From Streptomyces sp. NBC_01216 (lineage in GTDB: Bacteria; Actinomycetota; Actinomycetes; Streptomycetales; Streptomycetaceae), in contig NZ_CP108677.1 in assembly GCF_035994945.1 (NCBI RefSeq), positions 744,001-808,000 on the forward strand: a DNA stretch of 64,000 nt. The letters run 5' to 3'. This document shows, in pieces, positions 42,899 through 51,806 of this stretch. Numbering within the stretch: the first letter of the stretch is position 1; the number at the start of each line of letters is the position of its first letter. Both the position numbers and the translations under genes were made by a program. Under the pieces are notes generated by a model, which saw nothing but the letters and a program-made list of their open reading frames with translations, had not been told where the DNA came from and made no database searches.

Positions 42899-44377
42899 AT
42901 GAACAAGACCCTCCGCCATGCAGCAGTCTTCTTCGGGGTGCTGTTCTTCGCCCTGCTCGGCCGGGCGACCTGGATCCACGCCGTATCCGGCGAGAGCCTG
43001 GCCAAGGACCCCAACAACCGCCGGATCCTGATCGAGGCGTTCAGCCGCCCGCGCGGCGACATCATCGTCGCCGGACGCCCCATAACCGGCTCGATATCCA
43101 CCCCGGGCTCCGACCTGCTGTACAAGCGCACCTACGTCGACGGGCCGATGTACGCGCCTGTCACCGGCTACCTCTCCCAGGCCCAGGGGGCCACCTTTCT
43201 TGAAGGTGTCCACCGCGACATCCTCGCGGGCACGGACCTCCGTCTGCAGCGCGGCGTCTTCGACACCTTGATCGGAAAGAAGACCGATGGTGGTGACATC
43301 GTCACCACCATCGACCCCGAGGCACAGAAGGCCGCCTACCAGGGGCTCACGGACCTCGGTGCGAAGGGTGCGGTCGTCGCCCTCGACCCCCGCACCGGGA
43401 AGATCCTCGCCCTGGCCAGCACCCCGTCCTACGATCCGTCCGTGTTCACCGGGAACTCCATCAAGGAGGGCGAGGAGTTCACCCGCCTCGACCAGGACAA
43501 GGACAAGCCGCTCAACAACCGGGCGATCCGCGAGGCGTACCCGTCCGGCTCCACCTTCAAGATCCTCACCGCGGCCGCCGCCCTCGAGCACGGTACGGTC
43601 ACCGACATCGACACATCCTCCGGCCTGCCCGCCCGCTACACGCTGCCACAGAGCAGCAGCACAATCGGCAACGTCGTACCCGACGCCCAGTGCGACAAGG
43701 TGTCGATGAAGACGGCCATGCAGTGGTCCTGCAACAGCGTCTTCCTCGACGCGGCTCTGAAGACAGGCGTGGAGAAGATGCGCGAGACCGCGGAGAAGTT
43801 CGGCTTCAACAAGGAGCACTTCACGCCGGTCCGCACCGCGGCCAGCTCCTACCCCGAGCGGCTCGACCGGCCGCAGACCGCCCTGACCGGCATAGGCCAG
43901 GGAAGCCTGACCAGCACCCCGATGCAGATGGCCATGGTCGCGGCCGGCATCGCCAACGACGGCAAGGTGATGAAGCCCTATCTGGTCGAACAAATAAACG
44001 GGCCTGACCTGTCCGTGCTGGAAAAGACCGAACCCGAGCCCCACGCCCAGGCCGTCTCCGAGGCCACCGCCCGCAAGGTGCAGGACATGATGGAGCACAC
44101 CGTCCGCGAAGGCACCGCCGGCCAGGCGCAGATACCCGGCGTGACCGTGGGCGGGAAACCGGGAACCGCCGAACACGGCGTCGATGTCCGAGACAATCGC
44201 CCCTACGCCTGGTTCGTCTCCTACGCCAAACAGAGCGACGGGACCTCCCCAGTCGCGGTCGCCGTCTTCATCGACCCCAGCGACATGGACATCCCCGAAT
44301 CCGAGATCGGCGGCGGCCGCCTCGCCGGACCCATCGCCAAAGCCGTCATGAACGCCGTCCTCAAACGGGGCGCGTAG
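42899..44377 (+). CDS. PbpA-like penicillin-binding protein with KPG motif
   Basis: The 492-residue protein opens with MNKTLRHAAVFFGVLFFALL, the PbpA N-terminus of actinomycetes, and has GGDIVTTIDPEAQKAA, STFK at 218-221 and SCN at 277-279. The third motif reads KPG at 420-422 within GGKPGTAEHG, where PbpA proteins have KTG. Thr-to-Pro next to the active site would alter the oxyanion strand and could lower beta-lactam acylation. The ATG at 42899 is chosen by this N-terminus; a GTG at 42875 is an alternative. Confidence 0.9.
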   Translation: MNKTLRHAAVFFGVLFFALLGRATWIHAVSGESLAKDPNNRRILIEAFSRPRGDIIVAGRPITGSISTPGSDLLYKRTYVDGPMYAPVTGYLSQAQGATFLEGVHRDILAGTDLRLQRGVFDTLIGKKTDGGDIVTTIDPEAQKAAYQGLTDLGAKGAVVALDPRTGKILALASTPSYDPSVFTGNSIKEGEEFTRLDQDKDKPLNNRAIREAYPSGSTFKILTAAAALEHGTVTDIDTSSGLPARYTLPQSSSTIGNVVPDAQCDKVSMKTAMQWSCNSVFLDAALKTGVEKMRETAEKFGFNKEHFTPVRTAASSYPERLDRPQTALTGIGQGSLTSTPMQMAMVAAGIANDGKVMKPYLVEQINGPDLSVLEKTEPEPHAQAVSEATARKVQDMMEHTVREGTAGQAQIPGVTVGGKPGTAEHGVDVRDNRPYAWFVSYAKQSDGTSPVAVAVFIDPSDMDIPESEIGGGRLAGPIAKAVMNAVLKRGA

Positions 44378-44534
44378 AGAGAACACCCTGTCAGCAGGGC
44401 AGTTCGGAATCGCCGTCCCGCGACCCCCGGGGTTTGTGCAGGGCCTGTACGTCGAGGCCCCACCTGCACACGAAGTCGCAGACCTGCAACACCTGGTGCG
44501 GCGCACGCCTGGCACACCACGCGCTCGACGCGGT

Positions 44535-44760
44535 GCCCCCGTGCTGGTGCTTGGAGGTGAGCTTCTGGCCGACGGCGTGGTAAGTGAGGGCTTGGCTGAG
44601 CGTCGCCTTGTCGGCGAGGATCTTGTCGAGGTCGGGCCTTCTGAATCTTGGCGAAGGCGTTGTTCGTCGGGGCGAAGACGGTGATGTCCTTCGCGTTGTT
44701 GAGGGATTCGACGAGACCGGCCTGCTTGACCGCGGCGACCAGACGGCAGATGCAGCGGAC
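44535..44760 (-). pseudogene. FAS1 (fasciclin) domain remnant
   Basis: Two frames on the minus strand together give the core of a fasciclin domain: LVAAVKQAGLVESLNNAK, ITVFAPTNNAFAKIQK, then after a one-base insertion near 44637 DLDKILADKATLSQALTYH. The H1 and H2 boxes of FAS1 are therefore recognisable. No signal peptide or C-terminal box remains, so it is a fragment of a secreted adhesion-type protein. Confidence 0.8.
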
Positions 44761-44797
44761 GCCGTGCGACGGGAAGGCAGTATGCGCGGGCGGGATA

Positions 44798-45562
44798 TCA
44801 GTGCTCCGGACACGGCACGCCGGCAGTCTGGCCGCAAAAGGTTTCGTCGCTACCGTCGGCGCAGTCCTTCTGCCCGTCGCACACCTGGGCAGCGGGAATG
44901 CAGACCCCGTCGCCGCACGCGACGAAGCCGGCCGGGCACGTGTGCTCGTCCGGCGTGACGAGGGGGCCACAGGTGGCCGAGCCGATGACAAGATCGGCGG
45001 AACCGTCCAGTGCGCGTGCGTGCAGTGCGTTGACGGTCAAGGCTCCACGGGCGGTCGACTGCTCGTTGACCGTCAGTTCGAACACGGGCGCGGCGGCGGG
45101 ATACCGGATCACGGTGTTGGGGGCTGGGCTCGAGGGCAGCTCGGTGGTTCCCACCGAGGCCCGGGTGAGCGTGGCGACGCCCTGCGTTCCCGAGTCCCTC
45201 TGGGCGCGGCAGGTGACGGAAACCTGCTGGGCGGTGATGCGCCCGATCACCGCGTAGATACTGACGTCAGCAACGGTCGCCTCGGCGCGCTCCATGTCGC
45301 TGTCGTAGGAGACAAAGGCTGAGGCAGCCCCGGTGGAAATGCGGTTCGGTCCTCGTCCGATGCGGATTCCCGCGGTCGAGGCGCTGGGGCGGGTACTGGT
45401 CGCCAGCGGGGTCGGTTCGACCTGGAGACCCGCCAGCTGGCCGCCTACGCCGTAGGCGCGGAGGGTTTCAGGCACTGCGGTGCCCGCCTCCTGTGCGGCA
45501 GCGGTCGGCAGAGCGAGGCCGAAACTCGCCGTCAGGGCCAGCGTCAGTACACATCTGCGCAT
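44798..45562 (-). CDS. Secreted protein with choice-of-anchor-like domain and LDL-receptor class A module
   Basis: The 254-residue protein has a Sec signal peptide (MRRCVLTLALTASFGLALP...AAA). A beta-rich middle region of about 40-200 resembles choice-of-anchor proteins of actinomycetes (VSIYAVIGRITAQQVSVTC, PAPNTVIRYP). A C-terminal module follows with six cysteines spaced as in LDL-receptor class A repeats: CPAGFVACGDGVC then CDGQKDCADGSDETFC. The acidic DG-SDE cluster that binds calcium is intact. LDLa modules are classic in animals and rare in bacteria. It is probably a cell-surface or exported binding protein. Confidence 0.82.
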   Translation of the reverse strand: MRRCVLTLALTASFGLALPTAAAQEAGTAVPETLRAYGVGGQLAGLQVEPTPLATSTRPSASTAGIRIGRGPNRISTGAASAFVSYDSDMERAEATVADVSIYAVIGRITAQQVSVTCRAQRDSGTQGVATLTRASVGTTELPSSPAPNTVIRYPAAAPVFELTVNEQSTARGALTVNALHARALDGSADLVIGSATCGPLVTPDEHTCPAGFVACGDGVCIPAAQVCDGQKDCADGSDETFCGQTAGVPCPEH

Positions 45563-46045
45563 CTGCGTTCCTCATCTCGGTCTGTACACGGGGCGCAGGC
45601 AGTCTCCCCCGCCACCTGAGGCCGCTACCGAAGTACCGCCGGATGGCGGCGCCGAGGACGGGGCAGGTCGCCACGCGGCGAGCAGCGGGGATGAGGACGT
45701 GATGGAGCAGGCTGCTTGGCGGCATGGGCGTGATCCGGCCTCCCTGTGTGTCGGCGGCAGCGGGTGACCTGTCCGTCCCGTGGCGGCCGAAGAGGGTCCG
45801 CGTGGTGACCAGTGGCCGGCACCAGTGGCCACATCAGAGTTGTGGTCCTGGCGGTCGTCCGGAAGGACATAGTGGCTCAGGGGGCGGCGCCCTCGAACAC
45901 CGATGCCGGCGAGTGGTCAGCCATCGAAGGGCCCAGACCGGTCCGAGGTCGTGCAGCGCTTGACGACATAGGAGCTGCCGGTGGTAGCGGTGAAGGACTG
46001 TGGGAGACCCTAGTCGGCCTCGGCCCAGGCGTGCCGGCCCTGGGG
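45563..46045. other. Stretch between secreted protein and PBP pseudogene
   Basis: No intact gene is seen. An open frame on the plus strand from 45812 runs into the PBP remnant, but its first 75 codons match nothing recognised and may be a further degenerate part. The promoter of the divergent minus-strand gene should lie near 45570-45650. Confidence 0.4.
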
Positions 46046-46762
46046 CTGCCAGGCACCGGCCCGCCGCTGGTGCCCGACGCCCAGTGCGACAAGGTCTCGA
46101 TGAAGACGGCCATGCGGTGGTCCTGCAACAACGTCTTCCTCGACGCGGTGCTGAAGACAGGCAACGCCAAGATGCGTCAGGCCGCCGAGAAGTTCGGCTT
46201 CAACCAGGAACACTTCGTGCCCGTGCGCACCGCTGCCGGCACCTACCCCGACCGGCTCGACAGGCCGCAGACCGCGCTCACCGGCAGGGGCCAGAAAAGC
46301 CTCACCAGCACCCGATGCAGATGGCCGTGGTTGCCGCAGGCATCGCCAACAACGGCGCCGTGATGAAGCCCCACCTGGTCGAGTAGATCCAGGCACCCGA
46401 CCTGTCCGTCATCGAGAAGACGAAGCCTGAGGCTCACGGCCAGGCCGTCTCCGAGGACACCGCGAAGAAGGTGTAGGCCATGATGGAACACACCGTGCGG
46501 GAAGGTACCGCGAAGCGGAGCCCACATCCCCAGGGTGAGGGGTCGGCGGGAAGCCCGGCACAGCCGAGCACGGCATCGACGTACGCGACGAAAGGCCCTA
46601 CGCGTGGTTCGTCTCCTACGCCAAGCAGGATGACGGAACCTCCCCCGTTGACGTGGCCGTCTTCGTCGATTCCAAGGACATGAACATCTCCGACGCCGAC
46701 ATCGGAGGCGGCAAGCTCGGCGCACCGGTCGCCAAGGCAGTCATGAACGCCGTACTCAAATA
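46046..46762 (+). pseudogene. Degenerate duplicate of the PbpA-like gene
   Basis: The first part is strongly similar to the 43678-43990 part of the neighbouring PBP: VPDAQCDKVSMKTAM, WSCNNVFLDAVLKTG, FGFNQEHFVPVRTAA, RLDRPQTALTGRGQ. Then come frameshifts (near 46312) and in-frame stops (46384, 46477). Homology continues in other frames to GKPGTAEHG and AKAVMNAVLK followed by a stop at 46762. The N-terminal 275 residues are missing. The same unusual KPG triplet is retained, so the copy descends from the same lineage. Confidence 0.88.
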
Positions 46763-46813
46763 GCCGTCGGCCCATGCCCATCCGCACGGCGGGGGCAGGT
46801 GGATGCGCTGCAA

Positions 46814-48040
46814 TTACGGTGTTGTGAGCAGGAGTACTGAGTTCCGGCCACCGAATCCGAATGAGCAGGTGATCGCGGTGTTCATGGCGACGGGGCGGGG
46901 CGTGCCGGTGACAATGTCGAGTTTGTGAGGGCCGTCCTGGACCTCGAAGTTGGCGGTGGGCGGGACCTGTTGGTGCTGGAGGGCCAGGACGGTGTAAGCC
47001 GCCTCGATGGCTCCCGCAGCGCCGATGGCATGACCGATGATGCTCTTGGGCGCGGTGACCGGGGGCAGGTGGGGGCCGAAGATGTCGGTGAAGGCGGCTG
47101 CTTCCGCGGCGTCGTTGTGCCGGGTAGATGTGCCGTGCGCGTTGATGTGCCCGATGTCGCGAGGGCTGCAGCCGCTGTCTTGCAGCGCGATGCGCAGGGC
47201 TCGTGCGGCGCCGTCCCCGGTGGGGTGCGGCGCGACGGGGTGGTGGGCGTCCGTGGTGGTGCCACAGCCCCGCAGGAGCGCCTTGATGGGTGCGCATCGC
47301 GCCTTGGCCGTAATGTGGCGTTCCAAGACCAGAACGGCTGCGCCTTCTCCTAGGACGAGTCCGTCACGGTCGGCATCGAAGGGGCGGCAGGCCTGGTGGG
47401 GCTGGTCGCGGCGCCGGGAGATGGCCCCCATCTGAGCGAAGCAGGCGACAGTCATGGGGGCGAGAGGCGATTCACTGCCGCCGGCAAGGACGATGTCGCA
47501 GGCGCCCGCGCGCAGGAGGTCCCGGGCGGTACTCAGAGCGACGGCCCCTGAGGCGCAGGCGGCGGCAGTAGCGAAGGACGGCCCTTTGGCGCCGAGGTCA
47601 AGGGCGACTTCTCCTGATGCCGTGTCCGGCAGGCTGCGGGGCAACGCCAGCGGTGACACCCGGGAGGGATGGCCGTCAAGGAGTTGGGAGAACTCGCCGT
47701 TGTAGTTCTGCATGCTGTTGGAGGCGGTACCCAGGACGACGCCGACGCGTTCACCATTCCATGTCCGCGAGTCCAGTTGGCTGTCCATGACCGCTGCGCG
47801 GGCCGCGATCAGAGCGAAGTGACCGAAGCGATCCAGTCGCCTGGCACGAGAACGGCCGAACAGTGCGGCGGCGTCGAAGGCCGGGACCTGGCAGGAGAAG
47901 TCGCTGGGCAGCCCGGACAGACGCGGATCCCGAGTGGCCAGTGACCGCCCCTGGCACAGCGCAGACCAGTTGTCCTGGACGGTGAGTCCGGCCGGCGTGA
48001 CGAGCCCGATGCCGGTCACCGCGATGGCGTCAGCGCGCAT
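46814..48040 (-). CDS. Beta-ketoacyl-ACP synthase II (KAS II / FabF-like)
   Basis: The 408-residue condensing enzyme has the catalytic Cys in TAAACASGAVAL, the first His in NAHGTSTRHND and the second in GHAIGAAGAIEA. It starts ADAIAVTGIGLVTPAG, typical of FabF. It would extend an acyl thioester with malonyl-ACP. ATG 48040 is preferred to 48100 by homology. It lies 198 bp downstream of the ACP gene on the same strand. Confidence 0.9.
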   Translation of the reverse strand: MRADAIAVTGIGLVTPAGLTVQDNWSALCQGRSLATRDPRLSGLPSDFSCQVPAFDAAALFGRSRARRLDRFGHFALIAARAAVMDSQLDSRTWNGERVGVVLGTASNSMQNYNGEFSQLLDGHPSRVSPLALPRSLPDTASGEVALDLGAKGPSFATAAACASGAVALSTARDLLRAGACDIVLAGGSESPLAPMTVACFAQMGAISRRRDQPHQACRPFDADRDGLVLGEGAAVLVLERHITAKARCAPIKALLRGCGTTTDAHHPVAPHPTGDGAARALRIALQDSGCSPRDIGHINAHGTSTRHNDAAEAAAFTDIFGPHLPPVTAPKSIIGHAIGAAGAIEAAYTVLALQHQQVPPTANFEVQDGPHKLDIVTGTPRPVAMNTAITCSFGFGGRNSVLLLTTP

Positions 48041-48238
48041 GCCCGGCACCTTGACGTGGGGGGACGAATGGCCGAGCCGAGAGGACGGCGATTGCCTCAA
48101 GAAGTCCGCCGCGATGCCGGCAAAGACGGTCGCGGCCCATGCCGGCGTCCGAGCCTGAGCCGTCCCATGCGCGGGGCGTACGGATCAGTTGCCTCGAAGG
48201 CTTCATATCTGGCGCGGTGACGCTCAGCGCAGTGGCTC

Positions 48239-48529
48239 TCATACGGCCGCTCCGTCGGGCTCAGTCGAACCCTGGGCGGAGTGGATGTGTCGGTCGAGGG
48301 CAGCGGCGACATCCCCGACGGTCAGAGCCGAGCTGAGGTCTACGCCGAGTTCGGAAAGCGTCACGCCCAGCCTTTGATGGACTACCACCAGCATTTCCAT
48401 CAGGCCCAAGGAATCCAGCCCGAGGCTTTCGAAGGTGACGTGCGGAGTCAGCATGGTGGTATCGACATCGTCGAAGTGCGTGGACAAGAGGTCGCGGATC
48501 GTCTCGAAGCCGTTCGCATACGGGGCCAT
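48239..48529 (-). CDS. Acyl carrier protein
   Basis: The 96-residue protein has the phosphopantetheine site DSLG within FESLGLDSLGLMEMLVVVHQRLG, and helices II and III of the ACP fold. ATG 48529 is preceded by GGAAG; a longer start at 48568 is possible. It lies between the KAS III and KAS II genes, so it probably carries their acyl intermediates. Confidence 0.87.
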   Translation of the reverse strand: MAPYANGFETIRDLLSTHFDDVDTTMLTPHVTFESLGLDSLGLMEMLVVVHQRLGVTLSELGVDLSSALTVGDVAAALDRHIHSAQGSTEPDGAAV

Positions 48530-48586
48530 GGTGACGTTCTTCCAAACAGGGCAGGTGGCAAGAGCCACGGAGGGTGACGGTGGGTG

Positions 48587-49579
48587 TTAGAGGCGAAGGG
48601 CGAGAGCACCGAGGCTGACCCCGCTCGCCATGCCCAGGAGCACCACCGGGTCACCGGGATGCAGACGGCCAGCCTCGACCTCCAAGGCGAGTTGCATGGG
48701 CAGGGTGGCGGCTGCGGTGTTTCCGTGGGTTTGGATCGTGGTGGACACCCGTGAGGCAGGAATATCAAGCGATTCCAGGATCCGGTCGGTCCAGCGCTGC
48801 GTCGGAAGGTGCATGCAAAATCGGGCGACATCGTCGAATGACATCCCGATAGCAGGCTCCACGACCGTCCTGTCGATGGCAAGGGAGCGACCCGCTCGCA
48901 TCATGGCTTCCAAGCTGTTGGTCCATTCCCACTCCGGCGCGGAGGGAATAGGGATGACGGTGGCGCCCCAGGCCTTGGACTGCGCGAAGAAGCGCGCGCC
49001 GAGGATGCCTGGTTCGGCGGCGGCTTCGATCCACATGGCGGCCCCGGCATCCGACATGGTGTAGCTGACCATGGCGTGTGCGAACTCTCTGGGCGTGGCG
49101 ACGCACAGTCGTCTGGTCTTCTGCCAGGTCTCACCACAGCACAACAGGATGCGTTCATACGCACCCGTCCGGATCAGCGCATCGGCGACCTCGAGGCCGT
49201 TGAGGAAACTGTTGCAGGCGTTCTTCACGTCGAATACCGGGCACTGTGCGCCGAGCTTGGACGCCACAATGTGCGCGGTCGCAGGCTCGAGGACATCCAA
49301 CGAGGTCGCGGCGAAGATGATGAGATCTGCGTCCTGAATGCTCTGCCCGGTTTCGGCAAGAAGCTTCTGTGTGGCGGCGACCGCAAGGTCTGACGGACAC
49401 TCATCCGGCGGACTGATGTACCGGTGTTGCACGCCGGTCACACTCTCAATCGATCCAGCAGGAACGGCGAAGCCCGGGCTTTGCCGGGCGATTTCCTCCT
49501 CAAGGTCGGTTGTCGAGATCCGCTTCTCGGGAAGATAGGCGGAAACTCCTGCCAGACGGCTGAACCGGGGCGCGTTCAC
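48587..49579 (-). CDS. Beta-ketoacyl-ACP synthase III (KAS III)-like
   Basis: The 330-residue protein has the catalytic Cys in DVKNACNSFLNGLEV. The His is in TTIQTHGNTAAATLP, where FabH usually has HQAN, so it belongs to the divergent KAS III group that uses unusual acyl starters or forms esters or beta-lactones. The start is ATG 49579. It is first in the minus-strand operon with ACP and KAS II; the AurF-like gene is divergent. Confidence 0.87.
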   Translation of the reverse strand: MNAPRFSRLAGVSAYLPEKRISTTDLEEEIARQSPGFAVPAGSIESVTGVQHRYISPPDECPSDLAVAATQKLLAETGQSIQDADLIIFAATSLDVLEPATAHIVASKLGAQCPVFDVKNACNSFLNGLEVADALIRTGAYERILLCCGETWQKTRRLCVATPREFAHAMVSYTMSDAGAAMWIEAAAEPGILGARFFAQSKAWGATVIPIPSAPEWEWTNSLEAMMRAGRSLAIDRTVVEPAIGMSFDDVARFCMHLPTQRWTDRILESLDIPASRVSTTIQTHGNTAAATLPMQLALEVEAGRLHPGDPVVLLGMASGVSLGALALRL

Positions 49580-49896
49580 ACTGGAAACATATCGGGCTGC
49601 ATCGCACTCCGTGGGCTTCGCGCGGCGCTCAGATCGTGCGCCCAGACCGGTTCACCCGAACGGACCCCACTCATGTCCATGAGCGGTCCGGCAGAGGCCG
49701 GCAACCCGGCTTCCGAAGAACAGCTACCCGGGCGGCAGGACCCGACCCCAAAACACCAGCCTTGCTTGCCTTCCCTACACCTGGGCGAGTGAATCCAGCC
49801 GCCAACCGTTGTGTTGGCCGTCGGCACCGCGAACGCCCGCACCAGAGTGCTCCCCGGAAGGGTCCTCAGCAGCGCGTGAACACGGGAGTAGACACC
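49580..49896. other. Divergent promoter region between KAS III and AurF-like genes
   Basis: A 317-bp gap between oppositely oriented genes, presumably with both promoters. Open frames here have no recognisable product. I see no clear operator. Confidence 0.45.
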
Positions 49897-50799
49897 ATGG
49901 ACACCCGCCCGACAACGGCGCCGCCCGAAGGCGCATCCCACGACGTCGCCCGGCGGTTGCTGCAGGCATCTCCACCGCTCGACTCCCAGACTTCCATCAC
50001 ATGGGACACGACCGCCCCGGATGATGCCTGGTACTGCGTGCCCGAGCGCCTGCCGCTCTTCGGAACACCACTGTGGCAGCGCATGAACGACAAGCAGCGC
50101 CGGGAGACGTCCCGCCGTGAACTCGCCAGCATGATGGGCTTGGCTCTGTGGTCCGAGCTCCTTTTGATGGAGACCTTCGCCCGGCACCTCACCCGACGCG
50201 ACCCCAAGGACCCCCGCACCCAATACGCACTGACCGAAATCTCCGAAGAGGCCCGGCACTCCGCCATGTTCAGCAAACTCCTGGACCGGCTCGACTGCCC
50301 CGACTACCGCCCCCCAGCGGCACTCCACCGTGCAGCGGCGTGCTTCCTGCCCTCCCGCGACGACCTCACATTCGCCACACCGCTCATCTTCGAAGAAGTC
50401 CTCGACCGCTTCCAACGTGAGGCGGCCCGCGACGACCGGGTCCACCCACTCGTCCGCCAGGTATGTCAAATCCACGTCGCCGAAGAAGCCCGGCATATCA
50501 CCTTCGCGCGTTCCGCCATGCGGGACGCGGTCAGACGCACCTCACCCGCACGCCTTGCCGTTCAACGGCAACGGATGGGTGTGCGCGCCATGGCAGCCAC
50601 CAGGCTCCTGGTCAACACCCACGTCTATCGCGACATGGGCCTGGACCCACGCGCCGCCCGCAGCCAGGTACGCGCCAACCCGCACTTCCGAGAGACGCTG
50701 CTGTGGAGCGGAGCCAAGGTCGTTCCCTTCCTGACAGACATCGGCATGATCACATCGACGGAAAGGCACTGGTGGAGGCACGCCGGGCTTCTCCAGTAG
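49897..50799 (+). CDS. AurF-like di-iron oxygenase
   Basis: The 300-residue protein has two EExRH di-iron motifs, ISEEARHSAMF near residues 112-122 and HVAEEARHITFA near 195-206, plus a carboxylate-bearing SELLLMETFARHL segment, as in the p-aminobenzoate N-oxygenase AurF family (DUF3066-like). Such enzymes oxidise amines or hydroxylate or desaturate acyl-ACP-bound chains. Placed opposite a KAS/ACP operon it could act on the acyl chain made there. ATG 49897 follows GGGAG. Confidence 0.85.
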   Translation: MDTRPTTAPPEGASHDVARRLLQASPPLDSQTSITWDTTAPDDAWYCVPERLPLFGTPLWQRMNDKQRRETSRRELASMMGLALWSELLLMETFARHLTRRDPKDPRTQYALTEISEEARHSAMFSKLLDRLDCPDYRPPAALHRAAACFLPSRDDLTFATPLIFEEVLDRFQREAARDDRVHPLVRQVCQIHVAEEARHITFARSAMRDAVRRTSPARLAVQRQRMGVRAMAATRLLVNTHVYRDMGLDPRAARSQVRANPHFRETLLWSGAKVVPFLTDIGMITSTERHWWRHAGLLQ

Positions 50800-51105
50800 G
50801 CCCCGGCCCGGGCCGGCGCGACGCTGCGGACGCCGCCCGAATGCCAGTAGCTGCCGGCTTCGGTCCGCCCCACGCGCAGGATCATGTCAGTGATGCCGGG
50901 CGGGCGCAGCGCCGAAATGACTTGACCGGCGAGGACCGCGGCTTGCACACCTGCCGACCATGCCTACGGAACCTGCCGATAAACCTATAGCTCATGTACC
51001 GACAGGAGTTGCGCCACACGGCCCAAGCCAGCGTGCTCAATCCCCCGGCTCCGTTTCGGATTGGCAGTGAGCGTCTCTTCGACGTCAGGGAAACTGGAGG
51101 ATTCA
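50800..51105. other. Intergenic stretch, nothing recognised
   Basis: About 306 bp downstream of the AurF-like gene. No gene with coding bias or ribosome-binding site was seen; promoter of the small secreted protein probably lies near its right end. Confidence 0.4.
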
Positions 51106-51375
51106 ATGCGGACAACCATCCGGAAAGTCACCCTCGCCGCAGGCACCCTACTTGCCCTTTCCGGCCTGGTGACGGCCGCAGCCGCTGAGCCCCTGGCCGC
51201 ATGCACACCGATCAGTCAGCCGACAGCCCGCGGGGTCTGTCTCCCTCTTGGCAGCCTGGGGAGCCTTGGCTTGGGCATGCTCTTCTCCAGGTCACCCGAC
51301 TGCGCGTCAGACGAGTTCTGCGTCTTCCCGCCACTGCTACGCAACCCGGAGGTTCCCGCCCTGCGCAACGACTGA
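51106..51375 (+). CDS. Small secreted cysteine-rich protein
   Basis: An 89-residue product starts at ATG 51106, five bases after CTGGAGG. The signal peptide is clear (MRTTIRKVTLAAGTLLALSG, then AAAAEP). The mature peptide has four cysteines in about 60 residues and a hydrophobic Gly/Leu segment (LGSLGSLGLGML). It recalls the small secreted protein at 38607 in size and layout, though the mature sequences differ. Function unknown. Confidence 0.65.
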   Translation: MRTTIRKVTLAAGTLLALSGLVTAAAAEPLAACTPISQPTARGVCLPLGSLGSLGLGMLFSRSPDCASDEFCVFPPLLRNPEVPALRND

Positions 51376-51686
51376 GCCGCCGTAGCCACCGGAACCCTTT
51401 GCGCGGGCGCCCCGGGTCAGCGGCGTTGCCCTACCACCGGGCGGGTGCCTCCTCCGAGCTGGGCTGCGCTCGTTTCGCAGCGGCTACACCGTGGCTCGTC
51501 CGAATGGCCCGTGCCCGGGGCCATCCGGGGGTCTCATCCGTGCCCGGTCCCTGTCCGCCGCCTCGTCACCCTGTCCCGTATGTAGGGTTTCACCCATCGA
51601 GGACGGGGGTGCCATGGAGGCGTGGGAAACCGCGTGCGGTACCGGCAAGGTCCAGGTGGCGCGGACACGCGAAGCGTTCGCCTACT
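51376..51686. other. Region upstream of the second IS element
   Basis: No recognised gene. A short plus-strand frame ends MEAWETACGTGKVQVARTRE followed by AFAY and a stop codon exactly at the IS insertion point (51684-51688). It may be the tail of a small regulator gene, but I cannot identify it. Confidence 0.35.
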
Positions 51687-51747
51687 GAGCCTTTTCCAAC
51701 CTGACCGCGATACCGAGCTGTTGGGGGTCAAGGGCTGTACGCAACGA

Positions 51748-51805
51748 CGAAGCTCCTGGTAGACGGGTTCTCGACCAAGATCACCCGTGTCTGCCAGGAG
51801 CTTCG
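51748..51805 (+). promoter_or_regulatory. Stem-loop sequestering transposase ribosome-binding site
   Basis: CGAAGCTCCTGG (51748-51759) pairs perfectly with CCAGGAGCTTCG (51794-51805), extended inward by imperfect pairing. The right arm contains CAGGAG, the Shine-Dalgarno of the GTG start at 51807. Function would be protection from read-through transcripts. Confidence 0.65.
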
Positions 51806-51806
51806 C

